64,000 nt of DNA from Chitinophaga varians (GTDB taxonomy: Bacteria; Bacteroidota; Bacteroidia; Chitinophagales; Chitinophagaceae): positions 649,197 to 713,196 of the forward strand of contig NZ_JACVFB010000005.1 in assembly GCF_014529945.1 (NCBI RefSeq), given 5' to 3'. Shown in pieces: positions 43,847 to 53,125 of this stretch. The position numbers and the translations under genes are program-made. Numbering within the stretch: position 1 is the stretch's first letter; every line of letters begins with the position of its first letter. The notes beneath the pieces are model-generated. The model worked only from the letters and a program-made list of their open reading frames with translations, made no database searches and had not been told where the DNA came from.

Positions 43847-43879
43847 GCTTCAAACCCTTTGTTACAAAGGGTTTGAAGC
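43847..43879. terminator. Perfect 15-base hairpin downstream of the antiporter gene
   Basis: GCTTCAAACCCTTTG (43847-43861), loop TTA, and its complement 43865-43879. It lies 58 bases past the antiporter stop on the minus strand, without a strong T tract in either direction. Confidence 0.5.
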
Positions 43880-43937
43880 GGGTGAAAAATATTTATCGTT
43901 CCTGATATGAATGATGAATTGTATACATAATGTACGA

Positions 43938-46076
43938 TTATGACCCTTTGTTTTTGGGTCCTTTGAAGATACGTTTGAACGCTTTTCCAAGTTTGTTCAG
44001 ATTGGCCAGTTGTTCCTGTATCGGCGCCAGGGTAAGGTCATCCGGCTGCAGCCCGGCTTCCAGGTAGTCTATTTCTGTTTGTTCCGGATACAGCAGAATA
44101 ACGTTATTGTCTTTAAAATGGCGACTTACTTTAGCAGGAATATTTTCCAGATAAGCGTGATAGGAGAGGGTGCCTTTGCGGGCGGTCACTACTACTACCA
44201 GGTCATCACGGGTTACCTCGCGGGAAAGGATCAGGAAGTCTTCGATGGTTTCGAATTGTTTGAAGGTGACTTCCACGCTTAATTTGGACTGTGTGATAAA
44301 AGCTTCTGTGAGCGATTGTGTTCTGGCATTGGAGAACACCAGCAGTTTGGCGCCGGCCTGTTTGGCCAGCAAAAACATTTTCTGCATATAGTGCAGGAAG
44401 CCCAGTTCATATTCTGTATTGGGCGGCAGTACCAGCACCATTTTTTTAGTAGTGTTGAGCGGGTGCAGGAAGTTGCACACATATACCGTTTCCCATACGC
44501 TCTGCAATACGTTGTCCATGGTAGTACCGAAGATATTGCCGAAGAGACGGTCCGTAGTGCTGGTTTTGTCTGTCCAGCCGAGGATCACGTCGCTGATCAT
44601 CAGTTCTTTGGCTGCGCGGGCAATGCCGTCAGACACGTTGAGATCGATGCGGGTGACTACCTGCACATTGCTTTCGGTGGCCGCTGCATGTATGATGGCT
44701 TTTTCCATCATTTTATTGGTGAGATGGATTTTGTCGCGTGCTTCTTCGTTGTCCTGTACCACCGCCAGCGGATAGATAGGCGTAGGCGCTTTGGCATCTT
44801 TGATCATCACGGCAAAGTCCAGCAACGCTTCGATACGTTCGGGGTTAGAAACGGGCACCAGTATACGTTCCGGCTGGTCCGGCAGCTCCGGTTTTTGTTC
44901 TGCTTCCTGTAGTGCCAATCGGCGTCCGGCATTTTCTGTAACGAAGGAGCCTACCAGGCAGGTTATGAGAATGAGCACCACGGTGCCATTGAGCACATGT
45001 TCATCTACGATGCCCATATTAAAACCGATCAGGATCACCGCGATGGTGGCGGCCGCGTGGGCGCTGCTCAGGCCGAAGATCACATTCCGTTGGGTGGGAC
45101 TGTATTTGAAGATCAGCTGTGTGAAGAAGGCGGCAAACCACTTACTGCTAAGGGCCATGATGGTGAGCGCGCCTGCAATAATGAGCGCTTCGGGCCCTTT
45201 GAGCAGCACACGGAGATCTACCAGCATGCCTACACTGATCAGGAAAAACGGAATAAAGAGCGCATTACCTACAAACTCGATACGGTTCATCAGCGGCGAA
45301 GTATGCGGGATCAGCTGGTTGAGCGCCAGCCCGGCGAGAAACGCGCCGATAATGCCTTCTACGCCGGCCAGTTCCGCGAGAAAAGCTGCCGCAAACACGA
45401 GGGCCATCACGAAGATAAAGTGGGAGGTTTTATCGTCCTTGATCTTCTTAAAAAACCAACGTCCGAGCATGGGCATCAGCCACAGGATGATCAGCGCGAA
45501 TATCGTCAGGGAAATGCCCAGTCTCACCCAGAAAGCGGTGTTGAGGTTGCCGGCCTGCGCCCCGGTGATAACAGCCAGTATCAGCAGTACGGCGGTATCG
45601 GTAATGATGGTGCCGCCTACAGCAACGGTGACCGCTTCATTTTTGGTAATGCCAAGCCTGCTGGCCAGCGGGTAAGCTACGAGCGTATGGGTGGCAAACA
45701 TGCTGGATACCAGCAGCGTGGCCTTGAAGTTAAAATGCAGTACATAGGTACACACCACAAAACCGAGCAGCAGCGGGATGAAGAAGGTCAGTGCCCCAAA
45801 CACCATACTGCGGTAACGGTTCTTGCGAAACTCTGTCATGTCCAGCTCCAGACCGGCCAGAAACATGATATACAGTAAGCCCGCCTTGCCAAACAGATCG
45901 ATACTGCCTTTTTCGATTATACCGAAACCGTGATCACCAATAGCCATACCGGCGAGTATCAGCCCGATGATACTGGGGATACGGAATTTGCGGAGGATAA
46001 TCGGGGCCAGCAGAATAATAAACAGTACCAGCGAAAAAATAGGTACCGGATCTTTCAGGGGCAGATGGGTATCCAT
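43938..46076 (-). CDS. Kef/CPA2-type cation:proton antiporter with USP-like C-terminal domains
   Basis: A protein of about 712 residues from ATG 46076 (723 from an upstream in-frame ATG 46109). Residues about 10-380 hold some 12 transmembrane helices with CPA2 motifs (RKFRIPSIIGLILAGMAIG, GLLYIMFLAGLELD, VGGTIITDTAVLLIL, AELAGVEGIIGAFLAGLALN). The C-terminal 300 residues contain two stretches resembling universal stress domains (RILVPVSNPERIEALLDFA and MVLVLPPNTEYELGFLHYM) rather than the TrkA-N/C domains of KefC. Likely Na+ or K+/H+ exchange at the inner membrane; the ion is unknown. Confidence 0.88.
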   Translation of the reverse strand: MDTHLPLKDPVPIFSLVLFIILLAPIILRKFRIPSIIGLILAGMAIGDHGFGIIEKGSIDLFGKAGLLYIMFLAGLELDMTEFRKNRYRSMVFGALTFFIPLLLGFVVCTYVLHFNFKATLLVSSMFATHTLVAYPLASRLGITKNEAVTVAVGGTIITDTAVLLILAVITGAQAGNLNTAFWVRLGISLTIFALIILWLMPMLGRWFFKKIKDDKTSHFIFVMALVFAAAFLAELAGVEGIIGAFLAGLALNQLIPHTSPLMNRIEFVGNALFIPFFLISVGMLVDLRVLLKGPEALIIAGALTIMALSSKWFAAFFTQLIFKYSPTQRNVIFGLSSAHAAATIAVILIGFNMGIVDEHVLNGTVVLILITCLVGSFVTENAGRRLALQEAEQKPELPDQPERILVPVSNPERIEALLDFAVMIKDAKAPTPIYPLAVVQDNEEARDKIHLTNKMMEKAIIHAAATESNVQVVTRIDLNVSDGIARAAKELMISDVILGWTDKTSTTDRLFGNIFGTTMDNVLQSVWETVYVCNFLHPLNTTKKMVLVLPPNTEYELGFLHYMQKMFLLAKQAGAKLLVFSNARTQSLTEAFITQSKLSVEVTFKQFETIEDFLILSREVTRDDLVVVVTARKGTLSYHAYLENIPAKVSRHFKDNNVILLYPEQTEIDYLEAGLQPDDLTLAPIQEQLANLNKLGKAFKRIFKGPKNKGS

Positions 46077-46268
46077 CAATAAAACCAAGCTATGGACCAT
46101 ATAACACATTGTTATTTTGTTTATTGTCTGTTTACCATTCCTGCGCCGGATAGCGGCGTGAAGCAGCGAATATGAAAATAAACAAATCTTAAATAATCAA
46201 TTCTCTGGGTCAAATATGAAGAAATTAACGAATAATCCATGTAATTTTGCGTAAAGCTTTATTTAAAA

Positions 46269-46577
46269 ATGAGCGAAAGAACTAATACACAGGTATTTAC
46301 GGAAGAGTTGGAGGACATCCTGGTGGCTGAAGATGAGCAATTTCCCTTCAGTCTGGTGGTGTGGAATGATGATGTCAATACCTTCGATTGGGTGATCGCT
46401 TCCCTGATTGAAGTCTGCGGCCATACCCACCAGCAGGCGGAGCAATGTGCCCTTATTATACATCACAATGGTAAATATGCTGTGAAGGAAGGGGAATACC
46501 ACAAGCTGCGCCCTATGTGGGAAGCGCTGGTGGAAAGAGGTATCAGCGCCACTATCGAAGAGATGGCGGACCGCTAA
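46269..46577 (+). CDS. clpS: ATP-dependent Clp protease adaptor ClpS
   Basis: A 102-residue adaptor that delivers proteins with N-terminal destabilising residues to ClpAP. FSLVVWNDDVNTFDWVIASL is the conserved core with the D-D/N-x-x-T motif, and HHNGKYAVKEG and the CAL-type HQQAEQCALIIHHNG pocket are present. It is followed 15 bases later by aat, which attaches Leu/Phe to proteins to create N-degrons. A TAATTTTG box at 46242-46249 is a likely -7 element. Confidence 0.95.
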   Translation: MSERTNTQVFTEELEDILVAEDEQFPFSLVVWNDDVNTFDWVIASLIEVCGHTHQQAEQCALIIHHNGKYAVKEGEYHKLRPMWEALVERGISATIEEMADR

Positions 46578-46592
46578 CCGATTGTATTGTCC

Positions 46593-47231
46593 ATGCCCGT
46601 TTTCCGTCTCAATAAACAACTGCTTTTCCCTCCGGTGCATCTCGCAGAGCCGGATGGCCTGCTTGCCGTAGGTGGTGACCTTTCTGTGGAAAGGCTACTG
46701 CTGGCCTACCGCTCCGGTATCTTCCCCTGGTTCGACGAACGCCCTATACTCTGGTGGAGCCCCGATCCCCGTTTTGTATTGTTTCCGGCCGACCTGAATG
46801 TGTCTTCCAGTATGAAGCAGGTGCTACGCCGTCAACAGTTCCGTATTACCTACAATGCAGATTTTCCTGCTGTCATCGAGCGTTGCAGTCGTATTGCCCG
46901 CCGCGGGCAGGACAGTACCTGGATTACGGATGAGATGCAACAAGCCTATATCCGCCTGCATCAGGCAGGCTATGCCATGTCTGTGGAGGCCTGGCTGGAT
47001 GACCAGCTGGCAGGCGGTCTGTATGGGGTGAAAATTGGTCACTGTTTCTTTGGGGAGTCCATGTTTTCGGATGTGAGCAATGCTTCCAAAGCAGCTTTCA
47101 TCACTTTTGTACAGGCTTATGCAAAGGAGCTGAAGCTGATCGATTGCCAGGTGGAAACGGAACATCTCGCCTCACTGGGCGCAGGTTTCATCTCTCGTGA
47201 AACCTTCCTGGAACTGATAGAAATGCCCTGA
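46593..47231 (+). CDS. aat: Leucyl/phenylalanyl-tRNA-protein transferase
   Basis: A 212-residue cytosolic transferase adding Leu or Phe to N-terminal Lys/Arg of proteins. FPPVHLAEPDGLLAVGGDLSVERLLLAYRSGIFPWF, ILWWSPDPRFVLFP, TWITDEMQQAYIRLHQAGYAMSVEAW and GESMFS are the defining family blocks. ATG 46593 (MPVFRLN) is preferred to the upstream TTG. Cotranscription with clpS makes a compact N-degron module. Confidence 0.95.
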   Translation: MPVFRLNKQLLFPPVHLAEPDGLLAVGGDLSVERLLLAYRSGIFPWFDERPILWWSPDPRFVLFPADLNVSSSMKQVLRRQQFRITYNADFPAVIERCSRIARRGQDSTWITDEMQQAYIRLHQAGYAMSVEAWLDDQLAGGLYGVKIGHCFFGESMFSDVSNASKAAFITFVQAYAKELKLIDCQVETEHLASLGAGFISRETFLELIEMP

Positions 47232-47287
47232 TTTTTGTAGCTTTGTGGTGCTCACCGACCCCATTTTTCCACTTAAACTTTACTGCC

Positions 47288-47899
47288 ATGAAAAAAGTGA
47301 TTTTATCTTTGGCCGTAGTACTGTTTTCCAGCTTTATTGCCCTTCCGTTGCGCTTTACAAAGGATGATGAAACCAAAGCGCAGTTGATTACCCGGCTGAA
47401 AGACTCCAAGAGTGATTTGCTGAAAGCGGTGGCAGGGCTTACCGATGCCCAGCTGGAATACAGGCCGGCGCCCGATCGCTGGTCTATCATTGATTGTGTG
47501 GAACATCTTACTATCATTGAAAAGGCCATGACAGACGCAGAGAAAAAACTGGTAGCAGAAACGCCTGATCCGGAGAAAAAGAAAAACCTGAAATATACAG
47601 ACGAGCAGTTGATCAAGATGGTGGAAGACCGTAGCCAGAAACAGAAAACACCGCCATTTGGGATGCCTAAACACAACTATGCATCTCCTGCAGATGCCAT
47701 CAATGCTTTTGTGGCACAAAGAGACCAGGTGATAGATTATGTGTCCAATACCAAAGACATGCTGCGGGCGCATATTTACAATGATCCCGAATTAGGCTAC
47801 GTAGATGCGTACCAGTTATTGCTGTTTAACGCTGCCCATACGATGAGGCATATCAAACAGATCGATGAAATAAAGGCTGATCCGGGTTTCCCGAAATAA
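47288..47899 (+). CDS. DinB-family protein
   Basis: A 203-residue four-helix-bundle protein with a signal-like N terminus (MKKVILSLAVVLFSSFIALPL). The DinB metal/thiol motif is recognised from RWSIIDCVEHLTIIE (His near 78) and AHTMRHIKQIDEIK (two His near 183-187), a triad that usually binds Zn. DinB proteins are poorly characterised thiol-dependent or hydrolase-like enzymes. Possible periplasmic location is unusual for the family. It is monocistronic, convergent with mtaB. Confidence 0.82.
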   Translation: MKKVILSLAVVLFSSFIALPLRFTKDDETKAQLITRLKDSKSDLLKAVAGLTDAQLEYRPAPDRWSIIDCVEHLTIIEKAMTDAEKKLVAETPDPEKKKNLKYTDEQLIKMVEDRSQKQKTPPFGMPKHNYASPADAINAFVAQRDQVIDYVSNTKDMLRAHIYNDPELGYVDAYQLLLFNAAHTMRHIKQIDEIKADPGFPK

Positions 47900-47914
47900 T
47901 TGCGCCGTTGAAGA

Positions 47915-49192
47915 CTAGCGCAGTTCCCAGTCCACCAGCTGATTGACCCATTCCTCGCGGAAGTGGGTAGTGACGCGGATGTAGTTGTCGGTATAGCCTT
48001 CCATCATGCCGTCTTTGCCGTGACTTTCAAACAGTACTTTGCGGGTTTGGTCCAGGTGTTGTTCCTGGAAGTACTGTTGTTTTTTGTGGCTGAGGTTACG
48101 CAGTTGTTTATTGCGTTCATGGCGAATGTTGACCGGCACTACAGGGCTGATGTCGAGTGCGGGGGTATTGGCCCTTTCGGAGTAAGTGAATACGTGCAGA
48201 TAAGACACGTCGAGATCGTGGAGGAAATCGTAGGTGTCCTGGAAATGAGCATCGCTTTCAGAGGGGAAACCAACGATCACGTCCACGCCGATAGCGCAGT
48301 GTGGCATCAACTGTTTGATGAGCGCTACTTTTTCCGCGTACAGTTCGCGGCGGTAGCGGCGGCGCATGAGGCCCAGTATTTCGTTGTTGCCGCTCTGGAG
48401 CGGTATATGGAAATGAGGCATGAACCGTTGGCTGTTGGCCACGAATTCGATGATCTCATTGCTGAGCAGGTTAGGTTCAATGGAGGAGATGCGGTAACGT
48501 TCGATACCTTCCACTTTGTCCAGCTCCTGTATCAGTTCAAAAAATGATTCTTCTCTTTTTTTGCCGCCGGTGAGGCCTTTGCCGAAGTCGCCAAGGTTAA
48601 CGCCGGTGAGGACGATTTCCTTTACGCCGTTGGCTGCCAGCTGAACAGCATTTTCCACTACGCTGGTAACACTATCGCTGCGGCTTTTGCCTCTGGCCAT
48701 GGGGATGGTACAGAAAGTGCAGCTGTAGTCGCAGCCGTCCTGTACTTTCAGGAAGGTACGGGTACGGTCGTTCACGGAGTAGGAGGCGTGAAAAGTGTTG
48801 ACATCTTCAATGTCGCAGGAGCAGATTTTAGCGCTGTTGCCTTTGGTGAGCGTTTTCAGGTGCTCGGTAATATTGAATTTTTCGGCGGCGCCCAGTACCA
48901 GGTCCACCCCTTCGATAGAAGCGATTTCCTGTGGTTTGAGCTGGGCATAGCAGCCGGTGATCACCACCATGCTTTCCGGAGCGCGGCGCTGGATACGACG
49001 TACCAGTTGCCGGCATTCCTTATCGGCATTATCCGTTACAGAGCAGGTGTTGATGACATACACATCTGCCGTATTCTCAAAATCTGTCTTTACAAACCCA
49101 TCCTGTTCCAGCAACCTGCTCAAAGTGGAGGTCTCTGAAAAATTCAGCTTACAGCCGAGTGTATGAAATGCTACTGTTTTAACCTGTTCCAT
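47915..49192 (-). CDS. mtaB: tRNA (N6-threonylcarbamoyladenosine-C2)-methylthiotransferase
   Basis: A 425-residue radical-SAM enzyme that turns t6A37 into ms2t6A37 in tRNAs reading ANN codons. The UPF0004 domain carries HTLGCKLNF, NTCSVTDNADKECR and GCYAQ cysteines; the radical-SAM CxxxCxxC is in GCDYSCTFCTIPMARGKS, and a TRAM-like end follows. ATG 49192 is used; an upstream TTG would extend it. A TACCTTTG box (minus, 49202-49209) lies 10 bases before the ATG, so the transcript is nearly leaderless. Confidence 0.93.
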   Translation of the reverse strand: MEQVKTVAFHTLGCKLNFSETSTLSRLLEQDGFVKTDFENTADVYVINTCSVTDNADKECRQLVRRIQRRAPESMVVITGCYAQLKPQEIASIEGVDLVLGAAEKFNITEHLKTLTKGNSAKICSCDIEDVNTFHASYSVNDRTRTFLKVQDGCDYSCTFCTIPMARGKSRSDSVTSVVENAVQLAANGVKEIVLTGVNLGDFGKGLTGGKKREESFFELIQELDKVEGIERYRISSIEPNLLSNEIIEFVANSQRFMPHFHIPLQSGNNEILGLMRRRYRRELYAEKVALIKQLMPHCAIGVDVIVGFPSESDAHFQDTYDFLHDLDVSYLHVFTYSERANTPALDISPVVPVNIRHERNKQLRNLSHKKQQYFQEQHLDQTRKVLFESHGKDGMMEGYTDNYIRVTTHFREEWVNQLVDWELR

Positions 49193-49201
49193 AAAGGAGG
49201 G

Positions 49202-49209
49202 CAAAGGTA
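49202..49209 (-). promoter_or_regulatory. -7 element of mtaB, near-leaderless
   Basis: TACCTTTG on the minus strand, 9-10 bases upstream of the mtaB ATG. With start sites usually 5-8 bases downstream, almost no 5' UTR would remain. Confidence 0.5.
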
Positions 49210-49296
49210 GGAACTTTTTATGTCATAGTTTGGTAAGTAATTATTAAGTAATTTAGGGCCGCTTTTCTTAAAAAGGTGAGTCCTGTTTAATCGTAT

Positions 49297-49746
49297 ATGA
49301 GATCATTGCAAAAGTATCTGCCCGTTATTTTACTGGGATTATTATTATTGGCCGGCTGGCATCAGGAATGGTGGAAAGGGAGCGATAAAAAAGCTTCTGC
49401 GCCTATTACGGACAAGCCCGTCGTAACACCTTCCGGCAGGATGTCCGCCCATGTATCTGAAGGAGCGCTCAACCGTCAGGCACGGCTGGAATATACCAAA
49501 CATGCCATTTGTCGGATGGACTGCCGTCATGTGACTAAAGAAGAAGTGCAGGAAATCCTGTCCACCGGTATGATCAATCCGGAAAAATCCAATCCGAACG
49601 ACCAGCCATGCCCTACCTATGCCCTGGAAGGCTATTCCCACGAAGGGCAGCACCTCCGTATTGTATTTGCCCCCTGCGACCAACAGCACGCGAAAGTGAT
49701 CACCTGTATTGATCTGGAAAAAGACTGGACCTGCTCCTGCGAGTAG
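49297..49746 (+). CDS. Membrane-anchored DUF4258 protein
   Basis: A 149-residue protein. A single N-terminal helix (LPVILLGLLLLAGWHQEWW) is followed by a linker and a DUF4258 domain, recognised from TKHAICRMDCRHVTKEEVQEILSTG, YALEGYSHEGQHLRIVFAPCD and KVITCIDLEKDWTCSCE. Five or more cysteines near the end suggest disulfides or metal binding. DUF4258 resembles toxin-like BECR/RelE-type folds in some cases; no toxicity is implied here. It lies alone before a repeat element. Confidence 0.75.
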   Translation: MRSLQKYLPVILLGLLLLAGWHQEWWKGSDKKASAPITDKPVVTPSGRMSAHVSEGALNRQARLEYTKHAICRMDCRHVTKEEVQEILSTGMINPEKSNPNDQPCPTYALEGYSHEGQHLRIVFAPCDQQHAKVITCIDLEKDWTCSCE

Positions 49747-49865
49747 TGCACGCAAAGGAGCAAAGCAGCAAAGGCGCAAAGTATTTTATTTTTTTATTTT
49801 ATGATCAGGTGGTTCTTGGCGCCTTGGTTGCTTTGCGCCTTTGCGAGAAATAACCCCTTTGCGAG
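49747..49865. repeat. CGCAAAG-type inverted repeat
   Basis: Tandem GCAAAG units (from 49750, including AGCAAAGGCGCAAAG to 49781) face their complement CTTTGCGCCTTTGC (49831-49844). It begins directly after the DUF4258 stop. Copies occur at 32208 and near 63883. Confidence 0.65.
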
Positions 49866-49913
49866 AAAAAAGTCGTAGTTTTCCGCCATCATTCACATTT
49901 CTACAAGGCGTTT

Positions 49914-50687
49914 ATGAATTTTCTACTGAAACCGTTGCGTGTAATCTATGTTGTGTACGCCGCTATCGTTTTCCTGTCCATCATGTTCCTGATCCTGCCG
50001 CCAATTTTTCTGGCGTCTTTGCTGGGGAAGGAAAAGGGTGGAAATATCATCTTTTATTTTCTCCGTTTCTGGGCCCATGTGTGGTTTCCGGCGGTAGGCA
50101 TGCGGGTTACCCGTAAATATGATTGTGAGAAGGAGAAAGATAAAGAACCTTGTATCTATGTGGTTAATCACCGTTCCTATCTGGACGCGGCCATCGCGGT
50201 AAAAGTGATGCGTTTGCCGTTCCGCCCGCTGGGGAAAGTGGAAATGGCCAAAATCCCGGCCTTCGGATTTATTTACAAAAACTCTGTGGTGTCAGTTGAC
50301 CGGTCCAACGCATCGGCCCGCGCACGGAGCGTAAGGGAAATGATGAGCGCCCTCAAGGCCGGCATTTCCATCCTGGTGTTCCCTGAAGGAACGACCAATG
50401 AGTCCAATGAGCCGCTGCGTCCGTTCCACAACGGCGCCTTCCGGATGGCCATTGAAATGCAGATTCCTATCAAACCTGTGTTATATGTTGATGCCGGAGA
50501 CCGGTTACCTCATACCGGCCCTATGCACCTGAACCCCGGCAAATGCCGTGTGGTGTTTCTGCCAGCCATTCCGGTGGCAGGGCTTACCCTCGATGATATC
50601 AACACGCTGAAACAACAGACCTATGAAATCATGGACAGGGAGCTCCGGAAATACCGTCATTATCCAACATTGCAACCCGTAGGATGA
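49914..50687 (+). CDS. plsC: 1-acyl-sn-glycerol-3-phosphate acyltransferase
   Basis: A 257-residue membrane-associated enzyme adding the second acyl chain to lysophosphatidic acid. An N-terminal helix (VIYVVYAAIVFLSIMFLILP) precedes the LPLAT motifs: VVNHRSYLDAA (NHxxxxD, catalytic), then FPEGTTNESNEPL and KPVLY. Its last four bases overlap the priA start (ATGA), so it is translationally coupled to priA. Confidence 0.9.
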   Translation: MNFLLKPLRVIYVVYAAIVFLSIMFLILPPIFLASLLGKEKGGNIIFYFLRFWAHVWFPAVGMRVTRKYDCEKEKDKEPCIYVVNHRSYLDAAIAVKVMRLPFRPLGKVEMAKIPAFGFIYKNSVVSVDRSNASARARSVREMMSALKAGISILVFPEGTTNESNEPLRPFHNGAFRMAIEMQIPIKPVLYVDAGDRLPHTGPMHLNPGKCRVVFLPAIPVAGLTLDDINTLKQQTYEIMDRELRKYRHYPTLQPVG

Positions 50688-53125
50688 AGTACGCTGATGT
50701 AATACTGCCGCTGGCCCTTCCCAAAAATTACACTTATTCAGTCCCTGAAAGCATGGAACATGCTTTACAGCCGGGAAGTCGTGTGGCAGTACAGCTGGGA
50801 AAACAAAAAAAATATGCAGGCATCGTGAAAGCGGTGCATGAGCAGGCGCCTGCCTATAAAACCAAGTCGCTGCTGGATATGCTGGATAAAGATCCTGTCG
50901 TATATCCTACACAGTTAGCCTTCTGGTCATGGATCGGCAGCTATTATATGTGTAGCGAAGGAGAAGTGCTCAACGCGGCGCTTCCTGCACACCTGAAGCT
51001 TTCCAGCGAAACACTGTTGTTATATAATGATGCTTACGGCGACGATTTTACCGCGCTCGATGATGATGAATATCTCATCGCGGAAGCGCTGCATATCCGG
51101 AAAGAACTGCGCATCGAAGAAGTACAATTAATCCTCGATAAGTCGGAAGTATATTCGGTCATCAAAAAACTGATCGAGAAAAAAGTATGTCTGATCTATG
51201 AAGAACTGAAAGAAGTTTATCGGGAGAAAAAAGAAAACTTCGTACAGCTGCATACAGACTACCACGATGAAGAACAGCTGGCAGCGCTCTTCAATGATAT
51301 GGGCCGCGCGCCCAAACAGATGGAGCTTTTGCTGGCTTATCTGCATCTGCAGAAAACAGAAGGAAATGTAAAACAAAACGACCTGCTGAAGAAGTCAGGG
51401 GCTACCACAGCTCAATTGAAAGGCCTGGTCGATAAAAATATCCTCTGGATAGAAAAAAGGACCGTCGACAGGATCCGCACCGGTAAAGTAGATGCGCAGA
51501 TCGACTTTAGCCTGAGTCCTTCACAGGAAGTGGCCTTACACGCTATCCGCCGTCATTTTGAAGATAAACAGGTAACCCTGTTGCATGGTGTTACCTCCAG
51601 TGGCAAAACACAGATATACGTGAAGATGATGGAAGAGTGCCTGGCCTCCGGCCGGCAGGTGCTGTATCTGTTGCCCGAAATAGCGCTCACCGCGCAGATC
51701 ATCACCCGGCTGCAGAAACATTTCGGCAGCAGCATCGCCATCTATCACTCCCGCTTCAGCAACAACGAACGGGTGGAGATATGGAACAAAGTCAAAAACG
51801 GCGACGTACAGATTGTGCTGGGCGCCCGTTCCAGCCTGTTGCTGCCCTTCCGCGACCTGGGCCTGATCATCCTCGATGAAGAACACGACGCTTCCTATAA
51901 ACAGCAGGACCCTGCACCGCGTTATCATGCGCGGGATGCAGCCATCTATTATGCCAGCCTCTTTAAAGCCAAAGTGCTGCTGGGTTCCGCCACACCGGCA
52001 CTGGAATCCTATTACAACGCACAGCAGGGCAAATATGGGCTGGTAGAGCTCAATGAGCGTTTCGGTGGTATACAGATGCCTGCCATCGAAGTGGTGGACA
52101 TCAAACAGGAGATGGCCGAAAAAACCATGGACGGTAATTTCACGCAGGCATTGAAAACAGCCATCACCCAAAGCCTCACAGAGAAAAAACAGGTGATCCT
52201 TTTTCAGAACCGGCGCGGATATGCACCCTTCCTGCTGTGTACTACCTGTGGCTGGATACCGCATTGCAAACAATGTGACGTATCACTGACCTATCACCGT
52301 AACCAGGATAAACTGCATTGCCACTATTGCGGCACCCGTTATCCTTACGTGTATACCTGTGAGGCCTGCGGCTCCCAGTCACTTATTCCGAAAAGTTTTG
52401 GTACCGAAAAAATAGAAGACGACCTGCAACAGCTGTTCCCTGAAGCGCGTATTGCACGTATGGACGTGGATTCTATCCGCAACAAGGACAGTCACAACAA
52501 AATGATCCGTCTACTGGAAGAGCAGGAGATCGATATTTTGGTGGGCACGCAGATGGTGGTAAAAGGGCTGGACTTCGATAATGTAAACCTCGTAGGCATC
52601 CTCAGTGCCGACAGTTTGTTGAGCTATCCCGATTTCAGGGTAAATGAGCGGGCGTTTCAGCTGATGGAGCAGGTGAGTGGCCGTGCCGGCCGTAAACACG
52701 GCATGGGTAAAGTGTTGATACAAGCCAGCAATACCCGTCATCCTATCCTGCACTTTGTAAAAGAGCACGATTATAAAAGCATGTATGAAGCCGAAATAGC
52801 GGAGCGGCAGCAGTTTGGCTATCCGCCGTTTTTCCGTGTGCTGAAGCTGACGTTGCGGCATAAGAACCAGCAGGTAGTGGAGCAGGCCGCGCAGATCCTG
52901 GCCAGCTGGCTGCAACCGCATATCGGTGCGCAACTGGTAGGACCGGCAGCGCCGCTGGTGGCAAGGGTCCGGAACAACTACCTGCAGGAAATGCTGATTA
53001 AACTGCCGCGTGACGGTAGAGTGATCGCTCACGTAAAACAGGTGCTGCGTGAGTTCTTCGTGCAGTTGCTGGCAGAGAAACGTTTCCGCTCCGTGGTAAT
53101 TGTGCCGGACGTAGATTGTGTATAA
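50684..53125 (+). CDS. priA: Primosomal replication protein N' (PriA helicase)
   Basis: An 813-residue superfamily 2 helicase that restarts stalled replication forks. Walker A is GVTSSGKTQIY, Walker B/DExH is ILDEEHDASYK, and the zinc-binding insertion has paired CxxC motifs (CTTCGWIPHCKQC, CHYCGTRYPYVYTCEAC). The QVSGRAGR motif VI is intact. The N-terminal 3'-DNA-binding domain is recognisable from DVILPLALPKNYTY. It starts in the stop of plsC and its stop touches the convergent DUF3857 gene. Confidence 0.95.
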   Translation: MKYADVILPLALPKNYTYSVPESMEHALQPGSRVAVQLGKQKKYAGIVKAVHEQAPAYKTKSLLDMLDKDPVVYPTQLAFWSWIGSYYMCSEGEVLNAALPAHLKLSSETLLLYNDAYGDDFTALDDDEYLIAEALHIRKELRIEEVQLILDKSEVYSVIKKLIEKKVCLIYEELKEVYREKKENFVQLHTDYHDEEQLAALFNDMGRAPKQMELLLAYLHLQKTEGNVKQNDLLKKSGATTAQLKGLVDKNILWIEKRTVDRIRTGKVDAQIDFSLSPSQEVALHAIRRHFEDKQVTLLHGVTSSGKTQIYVKMMEECLASGRQVLYLLPEIALTAQIITRLQKHFGSSIAIYHSRFSNNERVEIWNKVKNGDVQIVLGARSSLLLPFRDLGLIILDEEHDASYKQQDPAPRYHARDAAIYYASLFKAKVLLGSATPALESYYNAQQGKYGLVELNERFGGIQMPAIEVVDIKQEMAEKTMDGNFTQALKTAITQSLTEKKQVILFQNRRGYAPFLLCTTCGWIPHCKQCDVSLTYHRNQDKLHCHYCGTRYPYVYTCEACGSQSLIPKSFGTEKIEDDLQQLFPEARIARMDVDSIRNKDSHNKMIRLLEEQEIDILVGTQMVVKGLDFDNVNLVGILSADSLLSYPDFRVNERAFQLMEQVSGRAGRKHGMGKVLIQASNTRHPILHFVKEHDYKSMYEAEIAERQQFGYPPFFRVLKLTLRHKNQQVVEQAAQILASWLQPHIGAQLVGPAAPLVARVRNNYLQEMLIKLPRDGRVIAHVKQVLREFFVQLLAEKRFRSVVIVPDVDCV

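Noticed and set aside
44791..45878. Two plus-strand frames of about 290 codons opposite the antiporter
   Set aside because: Antisense to conserved transmembrane segments; translations are low-complexity Ser/Ala/His strings.
49297..49746. Toxin of a toxin-antitoxin pair (DUF4258 is sometimes toxin-like)
   Set aside because: It has a membrane anchor and many cysteines, and no antitoxin-like gene is adjacent.
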